64,000 nucleotides of DNA, taken from positions 1-64,000 of the forward strand of contig NZ_MRCB01000007.1 of the NCBI RefSeq assembly GCF_001904635.1, given 5' to 3'. A program made the translations under genes and the position numbers. Positions within the stretch are counted from its first letter, which is position 1; each line of letters starts with the position of its first letter. This DNA is from Hydrococcus rivularis NIES-593. Its GTDB lineage: Bacteria; Cyanobacteriota; Cyanobacteriia; Cyanobacteriales; Microcystaceae. Shown here in pieces: positions 27,380 to 39,594 of this stretch. A model generated the notes under the pieces. The model did no database searches and had not been told where the DNA came from. It saw nothing but the letters and a program-made list of their open reading frames with translations.

Positions 27380-28165
27380 TTAAAGAAGTCCCCAATAGGC
27401 GGCCCTTTCTCGCAACCAACCCGATTGTTGCCAACGAGCGATCGCTTGGTTGACGCGATCGCGCAAACTTGAGGATTGTAATCCTTTTGGGATCGCTACA
27501 CACAAAGCTTCACCGGAAAGACGGACGGGTAATTGTCGATACTGGGGATATTCTTGTACCCAGCCAGCTAAAACGCTATTATCTGCGGCAAAGGCATCTG
27601 CACCTCCTGCTTCCAAGAGCAACAAGGCCTCTTGATATGACTCTACCCCAATTAGTTGAGCCTTGGGTAGCTCGTATCGGACGACAGCAATCGTACTAGA
27701 GCCTTTGAGAATGGCAATTCTACCGGAAGCTAGATCGCTCAACTGTTTTACGGTTGGATTTTGGGTGACGATTCCCGTGCCATCTAGATAATAATAATGG
27801 CTAAAGTCTACCAATCGCGAACGAGCAGGAGTTGTCGTCACTCTAGCGATGACGAGATCTACCTCGCCATCGAGTGCGACTTGCAAGCGTTCTTGATTGG
27901 CGACGGGTTTGAAAACGACTGCATCGGGACTGCCTAATAATTCTTGCGCTAGACGCTTGGCAATGTCGATTTCTAGTCCTTGTAAATTGCCCCGTTCGTC
28001 GTAAAATCCAAGCGGACGTAAATTATCTTTAACGGCAACAACAAGCTTGCCCCGACGGACAATTTCCTCTAATTCGGCAGCGAGTGCTGAGGAAGAGGAT
28101 ATGAAAGAGTTAACCGCGATCGCGATCGCAAGACACGATTGCCATAGTTTCTTCTCAATTGCCAT
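27380..28165 (-). CDS. Periplasmic solute-binding protein, family 3 (amino-acid type)
   Basis: 261 aa. Signal peptide (about residues 1-29, ending SSSALAAE) and a type II periplasmic binding fold: IVRRGKLVVAVKDNLRPLGF, GLEIDIAKRLAQELLG, DLVIARVTTTPARSRLVDFS (substrate-carboxylate arginine in the ARxTxTPxR region), and the C-terminal hinge part ending RERAAYWGLL. It would capture a polar amino acid or similar solute. No permease or ATPase genes are adjacent, so its transporter is elsewhere, or it serves as a sensor-like orphan. Confidence 0.85.
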   Translation of the reverse strand: MAIEKKLWQSCLAIAIAVNSFISSSSALAAELEEIVRRGKLVVAVKDNLRPLGFYDERGNLQGLEIDIAKRLAQELLGSPDAVVFKPVANQERLQVALDGEVDLVIARVTTTPARSRLVDFSHYYYLDGTGIVTQNPTVKQLSDLASGRIAILKGSSTIAVVRYELPKAQLIGVESYQEALLLLEAGGADAFAADNSVLAGWVQEYPQYRQLPVRLSGEALCVAIPKGLQSSSLRDRVNQAIARWQQSGWLRERAAYWGLL

Positions 28166-28384
28166 GCTAATTTTAGGCTCTAGAAATACTATCTCAGACC
28201 GCAGTTAGTTATTATAGCCTCAGGAGCGAGTTATGCTAAAGAAAACTGTATCGCGATCGCCTTAAAATCTCAATGGCAACGCTCAATGAGGCACTGGGGT
28301 ACTAGGGTTAGGAACTAGCCTTATCAACTTGGAATCCAAGCTTTTTTCTAGAACCCTACAAAATTGTGGAAGTTTTAGACGAGA

Positions 28385-28882
28385 ATGAGAAAAATAACGA
28401 TCGGCGTGATGGGACCGGGCGAAAATGCGATCGCAAGCGATCTAGAAAATGCATACAAGCTTGGTCAATTAATTGCTGCCCAGGGATGGATCCTCCTAAC
28501 GGGAGGCAGAAATGTCGGCGTAATGGATGCGGCAAGTAAAGGGGCAAAGGCGGCGGGAGGGTTGACGGTTGGGATTTTACCGACAAAGAATCTTGAGGCT
28601 GTTTCCGAGGCAGTGGACATCGCCATCGTGACGGATATGGGAAACGCCCGCAATAATATTAACGTCCTTTCTTGTGACGCGATCGTTGCCTGCGGAATGG
28701 GAGCAGGTACGGCTTCAGAAGTCGCGTTGGCTTTAAAGAATGGCAAATCAGTCGTTTTATTAACCCATACTCAGGAGAGCATCCAGTTCTTTACCAGCCT
28801 TTGCCAGGAGCGAATTTTTGTGGCAGATAATGTCGAAACTGCGATCGCGCTAGTGAAAGCGATCTTGAGAAAATCTGTCTAA
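28385..28882 (+). CDS. SLOG-family protein (TIGR00725, LOG-like)
   Basis: 165 aa with a Rossmann-like SLOG fold: ITIGVMGPGENAIASDLENA, LLTGGRNVGVMDAASKGAKA (a GG(R)xGxM nucleotide loop instead of the PGGxGTxxE of cytokinin-type LOG), and GMGAGTASEVALALKNGKSV. It probably binds or cleaves a nucleotide-like ligand; no specific reaction is known to me for this subgroup. ATG 28385 is the start. The upstream space carries no repeat. Precedes sodB by 140 bases, with no sign of co-transcription. Confidence 0.85.
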   Translation: MRKITIGVMGPGENAIASDLENAYKLGQLIAAQGWILLTGGRNVGVMDAASKGAKAAGGLTVGILPTKNLEAVSEAVDIAIVTDMGNARNNINVLSCDAIVACGMGAGTASEVALALKNGKSVVLLTHTQESIQFFTSLCQERIFVADNVETAIALVKAILRKSV

Positions 28883-29021
28883 AGAGCGATCGCTTGGTCG
28901 AGATTCGCTTTTAAGGTAAAATCAAGCTGTTAAGTTTTATTGCATAAGCCAGGAAGCCGTACTTTGGGGGCAACTCTGAGTGACGGTACTCCGCAATAGC
29001 AATCAGAGAGGATTGAACACA

Positions 29022-29624
29022 ATGGCATACGAACTTCCTGCACTACCATACGACTACACGGCACTAGAACCAGTTATTTCTAAAAAAACCCTTGAATTTC
29101 ATCACGATAAGCACCATGCTGCCTATGTAAACAACTACAATTCGGCAGTTAAGGGAACCGAATTCGAGAACAAGTCAATCGAAGAAGTCATCAAAGCAGT
29201 TGCAGGCGATTCTTCTAAAACTGCAATCTTCAATAATGGTGCCCAAGCTTGGAACCACACTTTTTATTGGAATTGCATGAAACCCAACGGCGGCGGCACT
29301 CCCAGTGGGGCACTGGCAGACAAAATTAATGCTGACTTTGGCAGTTTCGATAAATTTGTCGAGGAATTCAAGACAGCAGGCGCTACCCAGTTTGGTAGCG
29401 GTTGGGCTTGGTTAGTACTCGACAACGGTACGTTGAAAGTCACCAAGACTCCTAATGCCGATAATCCGATCGTAGCCGGACAAGTTCCCCTACTCACAAT
29501 GGATGTGTGGGAACACGCCTACTATCTGGATTACCAAAATCGTCGTCCCGACTACATCAATGAGTTCATCAGCAAATTAATTAACTGGGATTTCGTCGCT
29601 CAAAATTTTGCAGCGGCTAGCTAG
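29022..29624 (+). CDS. sodB: Superoxide dismutase [Fe]
   Basis: 200 aa from ATG 29022; the longer frame from 28980 adds an N-terminus not seen in the family. Converts superoxide to oxygen and peroxide in the cytosol, protecting Fe-S proteins near photosystem I. Metal ligands are in LEFHHDKHHAAYVNNYN, AQAWNHTFYWNCM, and MDVWEHAYYLDYQNRRPDY. Iron is favoured by the glutamine of NNGAQAW placed in the FeSOD position and by overall similarity to SodB. Followed by a strong terminator. The upstream region has no visible Fur box. Confidence 0.95.
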   Translation: MAYELPALPYDYTALEPVISKKTLEFHHDKHHAAYVNNYNSAVKGTEFENKSIEEVIKAVAGDSSKTAIFNNGAQAWNHTFYWNCMKPNGGGTPSGALADKINADFGSFDKFVEEFKTAGATQFGSGWAWLVLDNGTLKVTKTPNADNPIVAGQVPLLTMDVWEHAYYLDYQNRRPDYINEFISKLINWDFVAQNFAAAS

Positions 29625-29632
29625 TTTTTTAA

Positions 29633-29665
29633 TAAAGGGAGTAGCGCCACTACTCCCTTTTATTT
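29633..29665 (+). terminator. Rho-independent terminator of sodB
   Basis: AAAGGGAGTAG-CGCCA-CTACTCCCTTT, a 10- to 11-bp perfect stem, followed by TATTTAT. Eight bases after the sodB stop. Confidence 0.9.
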
Positions 29666-29683
29666 ATCCCCTGTTTTAATCCC

Positions 29684-29908
29684 ATGGATAGCAAAGACTT
29701 AGCACGATATATCGAAGAAACTAACGGCATTTCTAAACCTTGGTTGTTAGTACAATTGCGCTTACAAAAATTGCATGAAAATCGCTCTAATCTTTCCCAA
29801 GAAGAATATATGCGCCAACTAGAAGATTTACACCAAGATTTGATGAATTTGGGCGAGTGGTGGAAAGGAATTGAAGATAAAGTTTTCAATCCTGAGAATC
29901 TTTTTTAG
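29684..29908 (+). CDS. Small helical protein, unknown function
   Basis: 74 aa, entirely hydrophilic and alpha-helical (IEETNGISKPWLLVQLRLQK, LSQEEYMRQLEDLHQDLMNL, WWKGIEDKVFNPENLF). The length, tryptophan positions and codon use suggest a real conserved cyanobacterial gene, but no function is known to me. It follows sodB's terminator, so it needs its own promoter. Confidence 0.65.
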   Translation: MDSKDLARYIEETNGISKPWLLVQLRLQKLHENRSNLSQEEYMRQLEDLHQDLMNLGEWWKGIEDKVFNPENLF

Positions 29909-30314
29909 AGGACATCTCATACCAATTAGCAATTATTAATTCGCAATTTACAATTATCAGTTCGCAATTAGTCAGCAGCTCTGTGTGTAAGGCTTTTTCA
30001 TTGGGTAAAAGAATTGATGAAAGCTAATCGCAATAATATCAAATCCGTTTGATTGACCGCAATATCGGTAGGGGCGGGTTTTGTTTTTAAGTTACTAATT
30101 TCATATCAAATCCGTCTAATTAGCCATAATTAGGTATTGCGGTTGTTTAACCGGATTTAATATCACTAAAAATCTTAGCCAAACCCGCCCCTACAAGCAA
30201 TTCTATTGGGCAATAACTGTGGTAATGATTCGTAAATTATGCTGAGATACTGACAGTTCCTCACACGCACAGCCTTATTCTCAAGAAATTTTTCGACATC
30301 GCACAGAAGAACTG
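29909..30314. other. Intergenic stretch of stacked repeats, no gene
   Basis: The interval between the small gene and the gene at 30315 holds ATTAG/CAATTA simple repeats and the compound element at 30036-30194. No protein-coding frame is supported. Confidence 0.6.
30036..30194. repeat. Compound repeat: family D element nested in a GGGGCGGG inverted-repeat element
   Basis: The outer element (30068-30194) has inverted ends GTAGGGGCGGGTTT and AAACCCGCCCCTAC. Between them lies a 61-bp element (30103-30163) with its own inverted ends ATATCAAATCCG and CCGGATTTAATAT. A further related end, ATATCAAATCCGTTTGATTG, is at 30036. A shorter form of the outer element is at 44274-44330, and another copy of the inner element is at 59167-59287. 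Confidence 0.7.
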
Positions 30315-32797
<2,483 letters not shown>

Positions 32798-32886
32798 TTA
32801 ATCTGTTACCAGTTACCGGTTACTGGTTATTAATTACTATTATTAACTATACTACCTAACATTTTAGTGTTTGCTGGTCGCTGAAT

Positions 32887-33345
32887 TTAAAACGGGCAAT
32901 CGTCGTCTTCATCATCGAGTTGTACGTCCCACCTGGCTGAAAGGACTTGCGCGACCATGGCTTCGAGGGTAGCTGCATCAATGTTGCTCGTAACTTCTGG
33001 ATCTTGCAAAGCGTTGGCAACAGGAATGAGGCGCAGTTGGCGATTGTCTTGAATGAGATCGAAGTAAGTTTCTTTTTCTAAAGATTGATGAAGCTGTAAA
33101 TAGTCAAAACTTAAAACGTTAAGATATAGCTTGCGGTTGGCTACGAGTGTGGCTCGATCTGGATCGACAAAAACTTCTAGAACCCATCCTTCTCCTTCGC
33201 TTTGTAGCTGACCGTCTAGAGTATGGATGTAACGAACGCGGCCCAAATCGTTAAGTAAACGTTGTATGTCGGCTTTATTGACAATCGTACCGGAATCGAT
33301 AATGCAAGGGGCGGGTAGGTGGTGCGCGGATTGTTCCTGACTCAT
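32887..33345 (-). CDS. Conserved-looking cytosolic protein, unknown function
   Basis: 152 aa without signal or membrane segment. N-terminal LPAPCIIDSGTIVNKADIQR, a middle sheet-rich part (GWVLEVFVDPDRATLVANRK), and an acidic C-terminus ending DDEDDDCPF. Cyanobacterial proteins of this type are common next to tgt/cobS, but no function is known to me. It ends 90 bases from tgt in the same direction and is divergent from cobS. Confidence 0.65.
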   Translation of the reverse strand: MSQEQSAHHLPAPCIIDSGTIVNKADIQRLLNDLGRVRYIHTLDGQLQSEGEGWVLEVFVDPDRATLVANRKLYLNVLSFDYLQLHQSLEKETYFDLIQDNRQLRLIPVANALQDPEVTSNIDAATLEAMVAQVLSARWDVQLDDEDDDCPF

Positions 33346-33489
33346 AGGAAATAGCCTTTAATGGTAATTGTCTTGACAGCCCAAGGGGGGAAATCTATGC
33401 ATATCCCGATCTTGAATCCGGTAGGCTACGACACAATCTTAGCCCAAGATGTCCTGACTGTTTCTTAAAGTTTTAGATAAAGATAATTT

Positions 33490-34281
33490 ATGAAGGGAGT
33501 GGATTGGAAAATCATATCGCGCTGGCGAGAACGACAAACAACCTCTTTTTTTGGTGCTGTTACCTTTTATACCATAATACGGCTCCCAAAAAACTGGCAG
33601 CTAGAATTTCGACGGATTGCTCGTTGGGCCCCTTGTATTGGGTTGCTCGTAGGAGGATTGTTAGGGCTAGCTGACGAGGTTTTGCAGCGACTGGGATTTT
33701 CGGTCTTAACTCGTAGCGTTTTGGTTATTACTCTTTGGATTGCACTGACGGGAGGACTTCACCTTGATGGCGCGATGGATGCAGCTGATGGGTTGGCTGT
33801 TGGCGATCGCGATCGCCGACTAGAGGTCATGAAAGACAGCGCGACGGGTGCTTTTGGCGTAATGGCAGCCCTCGTCGTATTGGCGATCAAAACGGCGGCT
33901 TTGTATGATTTGGAGTCTTACCGCTGGCTGGGATTGATGGGTGCCGCTGGATGGGGACGTTGGGGACAAGTAGCCGCGATCGCGCTTTATCCTTATCTCA
34001 GACCGACAGGAAAAGGAGCCTTTCACAAACCAAGTCTGCGCCTGCCCCAAGATCTTCTATTCGGTCTTGTCTTTTTATTGAGTCTTGGCGGACTTCCCTA
34101 TTTACTCGACCCTCATCAATGGTGGCTGGGATTGGCAATGACAGTAGTTGGAGGCGCGATCGCGCTTTTATCCGGTTTTTGGTTCTATCGCCAGTTTGGC
34201 GGACACACGGGCGATACTTACGGCGCAGTTGTCGAGTGGACGGAAGCGCTATCGCTTTGCTTTTTTACTGTCTTTTTTTAA
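33490..34281 (+). CDS. cobS: Adenosylcobinamide-GDP ribazoletransferase (cobalamin synthase)
   Basis: 263-aa integral membrane enzyme joining AdoCbi-GDP with alpha-ribazole to form adenosylcobalamin (or the pseudo-B12 form in cyanobacteria). Five to six membrane helices. Conserved motifs: FFGAVTFYTIIRLPK at the start, HLDGAMDAADGLAVGD (metal-binding DxxDG), RRLEVMKDSATGAFGVMA, and FGGHTGDTYGAVVEWTEALS at the C-terminus. No other cob gene and no visible B12 riboswitch are nearby (only 145 bases upstream). Confidence 0.93.
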   Translation: MKGVDWKIISRWRERQTTSFFGAVTFYTIIRLPKNWQLEFRRIARWAPCIGLLVGGLLGLADEVLQRLGFSVLTRSVLVITLWIALTGGLHLDGAMDAADGLAVGDRDRRLEVMKDSATGAFGVMAALVVLAIKTAALYDLESYRWLGLMGAAGWGRWGQVAAIALYPYLRPTGKGAFHKPSLRLPQDLLFGLVFLLSLGGLPYLLDPHQWWLGLAMTVVGGAIALLSGFWFYRQFGGHTGDTYGAVVEWTEALSLCFFTVFF

Positions 34282-34368
34282 CAGCAGCTTTTTCTTTCGA
34301 CTTCCCACTCCGCCGTTAAAAGACGAAAGTTAGAGCCGCGCCGAATTGAGAATTTCGACTTCCGACTT

Positions 34369-34830
34369 CTACTTCACTGGCCGCAAACGAGTCATTTTTA
34401 GCTTAAAATTGCCGCTTCCCGTTTCTCCAAAGGCGCGAACGCGAATGATGTAGTTTCCCGTCTCCGTAATTCGCGCAAACAGAAGCGAATTTGTCGATCC
34501 ATCCGGTCCGTCGTCATTTTCTGCTACCGTCGAACCGTCGGCGGCAAGCAGTACGATAATGCTATCAAAATCATCGGAAGTTAGGTCGATCGCTACCTGA
34601 TCCCCCTCTTCTAGCTGCACGAAATAATCGCGAGCAAACCCTCCTTCGCCTGTGGGGATATCTCGTTCGGTAAGCTTATCGGAGATTTCGGAATTGGTGG
34701 GCATGGGAAGCGGATTATATAGCTTCTCCTGTGCCTTCACTGGCACGGTTTTCAGTCCTATCAGTAGTGAAAGCGTCCCAAATACTAAGGGCAAATGCCA
34801 ACGATTGACGCAGAGGATAGCCATACACAA
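34369..34830 (-). CDS. Secreted PPC-domain protein
   Basis: 153 aa. A signal peptide (residues 1-33, LPLVFGTLSLLIGLKTVPVKA) precedes a bacterial pre-peptidase C-terminal (PPC) domain: FVQLEEGDQVAIDLTSDDFD, SIIVLLAADGSTVAENDDGP, SLLFARITETGNYIIRVRAF. No catalytic domain is present, so it is a stand-alone beta-sandwich of the periplasm or cell surface. PPC domains normally sit at the end of proteases; here it may bind a partner or be a former extension. Confidence 0.85.
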   Translation of the reverse strand: MCMAILCVNRWHLPLVFGTLSLLIGLKTVPVKAQEKLYNPLPMPTNSEISDKLTERDIPTGEGGFARDYFVQLEEGDQVAIDLTSDDFDSIIVLLAADGSTVAENDDGPDGSTNSLLFARITETGNYIIRVRAFGETGSGNFKLKMTRLRPVK

Positions 34831-35413
34831 TTCGGTCGCTCGATCTTAAACCTATTTATTTTGACACTCCCACCGATAAATTGGGGGATTCTTGCTTCAT
34901 CGGGTAAGGCGCGCTTAAAATCATCTTTGATTCCGAGCAACGTCCAGATTTCCCTCGGCAAGCTACTATTCAACGTCCACTGGCCGTCCGACAGCAGACA
35001 AAAAATTTAACTTTCTCTTCTTCAGACTATATCGCGACGGACACTCAAACGCCAGACGCACGTTCCAGCAACGTGTCCTCCCCTGTTACTAAGTATTTTT
35101 TCTTAGTTTGACTTTCTGACTACTGAGAATTAGTAATCTTGCCTCTCGTAGCACCCATGGATGCGTTGGTTTGTTCATTGTACCACGCCTGACCGTTATT
35201 CACGAGGCTCTTAAAGAGCCGTTCATTTTTTATCAAGCTATCAAGTGTCCGAGGAGCGGGAGAAGATAGAATTATATCGTTTTGAGAAATTCCTGCTATA
35301 AATCACCCTTTTCCCACACCTCTCACTCTTTTATCTTTCATCTTCTGCAAGGATTTACAGAAATCGATTTTAGGTTCTTCTTATTGACTTATAGCAAGAT
35401 AACTTAGCTCAAA
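34831..35413. other. Intergenic stretch with possible insertion-sequence end and orphan open frame
   Basis: Two things are visible. First, at 34860-34891 GACACTCCCACCGATAAATT followed by GGGGGATTC is, on the minus strand, like the GAATCCCC...GGGAGTGTC end that closes many IS605/TnpB-type elements; no transposase is present. Second, an open frame without normal start on the minus strand (35302-35120) reads RTLDSLIKNERLFKSLVNNG, then QAWYNEQTNASMGATRG; it resembles a protein tail but I cannot identify it. Also present: an inverted GAGGCTCTTAAAGAGCC near 35201. Confidence 0.4.
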
Positions 35414-36223
35414 TCAACCAAAACGACCGCTGACGTAATCTCTAGTCGCTTCTTGTAGGGGATTTTGGAAAATTGTTTCAGTTCGGTTATATTCGACTAA
35501 ATAACCAACTTTTCCTCCCTTGGGAGTAGCTTCTGCATTATAGAAAGCCGTGTAATCGGATACCCGCGACGCTTGTTGCATGTTGTGGGTGACGATGATA
35601 ATAGTATATTGCTGTTTCAACTCGTGAATTAACTCTTCCACCTTTAAAGTAGAAATGGGGTCTAGGGCGGAACAGGGTTCGTCCATTAAAATGACTTCCG
35701 GTTGAATCGCGATCGCTCTGGCAATACATAAGCGTTGCTGCTGTCCGCCTGAGAGGGCAAGTCCGCTTTCTTTGAGCTTATCTTTGACCTCATCCCACAA
35801 AGCAGCTTTGCGCAGGGAATCCTCGACTAACTCGTCCATATTGCCCCGATAGCCGTTAATTCTAGCCCCGAAAGCAATATTTTCATAAATAGACTTAGGA
35901 AATGGATTCGGCTTCTGAAATACCATGCCAATGCGGCTGCGCAACGCCACGGGGTCGACTTTTTTGTCATACATATCGCGTCCGCGAAAGGTAATTTTCC
36001 CTTCAACCCTTGCCCCTGGAATTAAGTCGTTCATGCGGTTAAAGCAGCGCAGAATCGTACTTTTTCCGCATCCAGAAGGTCCAATAAACGCAACGACTTT
36101 ATTTTCTGGTATGTCGAGGGAAGTATCGCGAACGGCTAAATTAGAACCATAGTATACAGAAACATTCTGAACTCTTATAATTGCTTCGGTGATGACATTA
36201 GTAGAAGAAGAATCGGATAGCAT
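35414..36223 (-). CDS. pstB: Phosphate ABC transporter, ATP-binding protein
   Basis: 269-aa ATPase driving phosphate uptake. Walker [21 protein letters not shown]-loop [23 protein letters not shown] signature [20 protein letters not shown], Walker [15 protein letters not shown]-loop VTHNMQQA: the typical PstB set. ATG 36223 is the in-family start, with [15 protein letters not shown]. It lies 72 bases after pstA in the same operon and is its last gene; no phoU follows. Confidence 0.97.
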   Translation of the reverse strand: MLSDSSSTNVITEAIIRVQNVSVYYGSNLAVRDTSLDIPENKVVAFIGPSGCGKSTILRCFNRMNDLIPGARVEGKITFRGRDMYDKKVDPVALRSRIGMVFQKPNPFPKSIYENIAFGARINGYRGNMDELVEDSLRKAALWDEVKDKLKESGLALSGGQQQRLCIARAIAIQPEVILMDEPCSALDPISTLKVEELIHELKQQYTIIIVTHNMQQASRVSDYTAFYNAEATPKGGKVGYLVEYNRTETIFQNPLQEATRDYVSGRFG

Positions 36224-36295
36224 AAGATTAAGCCAAAACTAATAGATGAGAAATAAATTCTAAATTTCTAAGTTAAAAGTTCCCAATTAATGAAT

Positions 36296-37216
36296 TCAAA
36301 CTCGCTTTTGGAACTTATTGCGTAAAATAATTGCCGTGGCATTCATTGCCAACAAAACAACCATCAAAACGATAATTCCCGCTGCTGCATTAACATGAAA
36401 CTCTTTTTGGGGACGAGAAACCCAGTTAAAGATTTGAATGGGTAGTACGGTAAAAGAACTCTGTAAATTCTCTGGTAAAAATGAGACAAAGGTCAGCGCG
36501 CCAATCGTAATCAGAGGAGCTGTTTCTCCAATTGCCCGTGCCAAAGCCAGAATTGTTCCCGTTAAAATCCCTGGGAGAGCCACTGGAAAAATATGGTCGC
36601 GGATCACTTGCCAGCGAGTTGCGCCCAAAGCAAAACCCGCTAGTCGCAAGCTGTCAGGAACGGCACGCAATGATTCGCGGGTTGTGACGATGATAATCGG
36701 TAGTACCAACAAGGCGATCGTGAGAGAACCTGCCAGAATACTCCGCCCTCCCGTAATGGGTGCCATTACCCGAACAAAAAATCCTAGCCCTAACAATCCA
36801 TAGATAATGGAAGGAACCCCGGCTAAGTTAGCAATATTGATTTCAATGACCTTGGCTAAAAAGCTATCTCGCGCGAATTCCTCCAAATAAATTCCAGCCC
36901 CAACTCCGACGGGAAAAGCCAATAGTGCTACTAACCCTAACATCCAAACGGTTCCTGCTAGGGCAGATAAAATGCCTGCCTGTTCCGGTCTGCGGGAGGG
37001 AAAACTGCTTAGAAACGTCCAATTAAGGCGAGGTAAACCATCAATAAACGTATCCAATAGTAAAACTGCTAATACGACTAGCGATACAAATGTCGCCACC
37101 CAAACCAGAATTTCAAAAAAACGATCCACTCCATAGCGTTGGGCGCGATCGCTCTGAAAAAGCTCTTGGTCTTGCTGGCTTTTTCCTGAAAACAATCGAG
37201 TATTTGGACGTGTCAT
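36296..37216 (-). CDS. pstA: Phosphate ABC transporter permease PstA
   Basis: 307 aa from ATG 37216, which overlaps the pstC stop as ATGA; a frame opening 11 codons earlier would lie inside pstC. Six membrane helices; conserved EAA-type loop near [20 protein letters not shown] and the PstA/PstC motif [17 protein letters not shown]. Together with PstC it forms the channel. An N-terminal cytoplasmic extension of about 35 residues ([20 protein letters not shown]) is longer than in E. coli. Confidence 0.95.
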   Translation of the reverse strand: MTRPNTRLFSGKSQQDQELFQSDRAQRYGVDRFFEILVWVATFVSLVVLAVLLLDTFIDGLPRLNWTFLSSFPSRRPEQAGILSALAGTVWMLGLVALLAFPVGVGAGIYLEEFARDSFLAKVIEINIANLAGVPSIIYGLLGLGFFVRVMAPITGGRSILAGSLTIALLVLPIIIVTTRESLRAVPDSLRLAGFALGATRWQVIRDHIFPVALPGILTGTILALARAIGETAPLITIGALTFVSFLPENLQSSFTVLPIQIFNWVSRPQKEFHVNAAAGIIVLMVVLLAMNATAIILRNKFQKRV

Positions 37217-38145
37217 TCGTACTTCTCCCGGAAACGGCGAACGAACCAAAAGCTAAAAATATTGAGTGTCAGGGTGATGAGGAACAGGGTCATACCCACA
37301 GCAAAAATGGTCTTATAAGCGAGGGATCCTGCTGGCGTATCTCCCAAACTGACCTGCACGATAAAGGCTGTCATTGTCATCACGGGAACGAAGGGATTTA
37401 GTCCCAACCGAGGATTTTGACCGGCAGCAATGGTCACGATCATTGTTTCCCCAATTGCCCTAGAGATGGCTAAAATAAGCGAAGCGACAATTCCTGAAAG
37501 GGCGGCTGGCAAGACGACGGCAAGAATGGTTTCTCGCTTGGTTGCTCCCAGGGCATAAGCTCCCTCTCGCAAGCTGCGAGGAACGGCATAGATAGCGTCT
37601 TCACTTAAAGAAGCGACTAATGGAGTGATAGAAATTCCTAAAACTAGCCCGGCACTCAAGGCATTGAATCCTTGCAAACCGGGGATAAAACTTTGCAATA
37701 GAGGAGTAACAAACAATAAGGCAAAGTAGCCATAAACAACTGTGGGCACGCCCGCTAAAATTTCTAGACCGGGTTTGAGCCACTTACGTACCTGGGGACT
37801 AGCATACTCGCTTAAGCAAATAGCAGCTAGCAAGCCTAACGGTAAAGCGATCGCAATAGCAATGACGGAAGTGAGAAATGTCGCACTAATCAGGACGAAA
37901 ATCCCAAATTGAGCGTTAGCAAACAGGGGAGTCCATTGCGTGTCGGTTAAAAACTTCCACAAGGGAACCGATTGGAAAAATTCAATCGTCTCAAAGATTA
38001 GCGTCAGGACAATCCCGATGGTGGTAGCGATAGAAACCAAGGCAAACAAAGCAAAAATTGCTTTGACAGCTAATTCTATCCGTTCGCTCAGTTGCCGCCG
38101 AGGTTGCCACAGGTTTGATTTAGACAACGGTAATTCTAAAGTCAT
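37213..38145 (-). CDS. pstC: Phosphate ABC transporter permease PstC
   Basis: 310 aa, six membrane helices. Contains [20 protein letters not shown], the EAA loop [20 protein letters not shown] and [14 protein letters not shown]. Forms the membrane channel with PstA, with which it is translationally coupled. The upstream 320 bases carry a repeat of family C, separating it from pstS; a continuous transcript is possible. Confidence 0.96.
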   Translation of the reverse strand: MTLELPLSKSNLWQPRRQLSERIELAVKAIFALFALVSIATTIGIVLTLIFETIEFFQSVPLWKFLTDTQWTPLFANAQFGIFVLISATFLTSVIAIAIALPLGLLAAICLSEYASPQVRKWLKPGLEILAGVPTVVYGYFALLFVTPLLQSFIPGLQGFNALSAGLVLGISITPLVASLSEDAIYAVPRSLREGAYALGATKRETILAVVLPAALSGIVASLILAISRAIGETMIVTIAAGQNPRLGLNPFVPVMTMTAFIVQVSLGDTPAGSLAYKTIFAVGMTLFLITLTLNIFSFWFVRRFREKYE

Positions 38146-38466
38146 ACCATTTTGGATTTTGGATTTTGGCGAATTTGGATTTTGGTCGCCGTTGTGCTGG
38201 AAATCAATTCCAGCGGCGTGCGGCGACTGCGTTCCGCAGATTTTGGCGAAGCCGCCGCACGCTCCCGGAACCGCTTCCGGGAGAACGGCGGATTTTGGAT
38301 GAAAGGATTTTGGATTGGGAAACCCTTTCTACTTCTACGATTGAATTGTGTAAATTCATCTGTCGCCTTCTTATTTCAAATTGGTATCATAACGCGATAG
38401 ATAAGGGGTGAAAGGCGAAAGGGAAAAGCTCCCTTGCCCTCCAAGTTAATAGCGTCTTGTTACTTT
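38146..38466. repeat. Repeat-filled spacer with family C hairpin, copy 2
   Basis: Repeated words of the type GGATTTTGGATTTTGGCGAA occupy 38149-38316, containing CTGGAAATCAATTCCAG (perfect hairpin), GGCGTGCGGCGACTGCGTTC, and the hairpin CTCCCGGAA-CCGC-TTCCGGGAG at 38261-38283. It sits within the pst cluster between pstS and pstC. Apparent frames over it are low-complexity and not genes. Confidence 0.7.
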
Positions 38467-39555
38467 TTACTTCTCTTTGGCCAGAATATCGGCAAGTTTC
38501 ACGCCTACTGCGGGTTCTCCGCCAAAGACAGTACCTATTTTAGTGGTTTCTAAGCGCTCTTTTACTACTGCGAGAATATCATCGGGAAGCGGCACGTAGC
38601 CAGTCTCTTTAATCAGATTTTTATTGGCTGGATCGATCTGAAATTGAGCAAACGCTTTAACCGCAGGTTTGTCAAGGGAAGTTTTCTTGACGTAAATAAA
38701 TTCTGGACGAGACAAAGGTTTGTAGCTACCGTCAGCAATCGTTGTTTCGCTAGGTTCTACGCAATTGCCATCCCCGCTATCGATCGCGACTAGCTTCAGT
38801 CTATCTTTGTTTTCTTCGTAGTAAGCATAACCGAAGAAGCCAAGACCGCCTTCATCGGAGGCCACCCCTTGAACGATTGTGTTGTCATCTTCGCTAGCGG
38901 TGAAGTCGCCTCGACTTTCGCCTTCTTCACCGACAATAGCAGCCGTAAAGTAGTCGTATGTACCGGAGTCAGTGCCTGCACCGTACAAACCAAGGCGTTT
39001 ATTAGGAAAGCCTTCTCTAATTTGATTCCAGTTAGTGACTTTGCCTTGGGCAGCGGGTTCCCACATCTTCTTGAGTTCGTCCACTTTTAAGCAAGTCGCA
39101 TAGTCGTTTGCCGGATTGACCACTACCGATAGACCGTCAAAAGCTACGGGAAGTTCGACATATTCAATGCCATTTTTCTGACACAGTTCGATTTCTTCTT
39201 TTTTGATCGGACGAGAAGCATTGGAAATATCGGTTTCTCCAGCGCAGAATTTCTTAAATCCGCCGCCGGTTCCGGATACCCCAACGGTCACTCTCACGTT
39301 GGGATTTGCCTTCATAAACTCTTCTGCCATCGCCTCAGAGATCGGAAAAACGGTGCTAGAACCGTCAACTAATACTGCACCGCTTAGGTTAGAAGCGGTA
39401 GGTTGACTGCTTTGTTGAGTTCCTGAGGGACTTGAGGTGGAATCAGGAGTGGTGGTAGTTTGATTTCCTCCGCCGCAGGCGGCTAAAGTTAAAGCTAATC
39501 CGATAGACGATAAACGAATGGAAAGCTGGCGTTTAGTTTTCTTAGAAAGGGTCAT
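38467..39555 (-). CDS. pstS: Phosphate-binding lipoprotein PstS (copy 1)
   Basis: 362 aa from ATG 39555, giving a basic n-region and lipobox TLAACGGG (Cys lipidated); the longer frame from 39594 lacks a plausible signal. A Ser/Thr-rich linker is followed by the phosphate-binding core: [59 protein letters not shown]. These three loops supply the phosphate hydrogen bonds. Adjacent to pstC, so it is the primary binding protein of this transporter. A candidate Pho box lies upstream. Confidence 0.95.
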   Translation of the reverse strand: MTLSKKTKRQLSIRLSSIGLALTLAACGGGNQTTTTPDSTSSPSGTQQSSQPTASNLSGAVLVDGSSTVFPISEAMAEEFMKANPNVRVTVGVSGTGGGFKKFCAGETDISNASRPIKKEEIELCQKNGIEYVELPVAFDGLSVVVNPANDYATCLKVDELKKMWEPAAQGKVTNWNQIREGFPNKRLGLYGAGTDSGTYDYFTAAIVGEEGESRGDFTASEDDNTIVQGVASDEGGLGFFGYAYYEENKDRLKLVAIDSGDGNCVEPSETTIADGSYKPLSRPEFIYVKKTSLDKPAVKAFAQFQIDPANKNLIKETGYVPLPDDILAVVKERLETTKIGTVFGGEPAVGVKLADILAKEK

Positions 39556-39594
39556 AAAGTTTTCTTCAGATGACGCATTTTTCAGGCAAGGCAT

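Noticed and set aside
33346-33489. Cobalamin riboswitch before cobS
   Set aside because: The gap is only about 145 bases and lacks the conserved B12-box; not supported.
34785-34973. 62-codon minus-strand frame overlapping the PPC gene start
   Set aside because: It crosses the insertion-sequence-like end and the signal-peptide region of the PPC gene in another frame; not protein-like.
38152-38411. Open frames across the GGATTTTGG repeats before pstC
   Set aside because: Low-complexity read-through of repeat family C without start signals.
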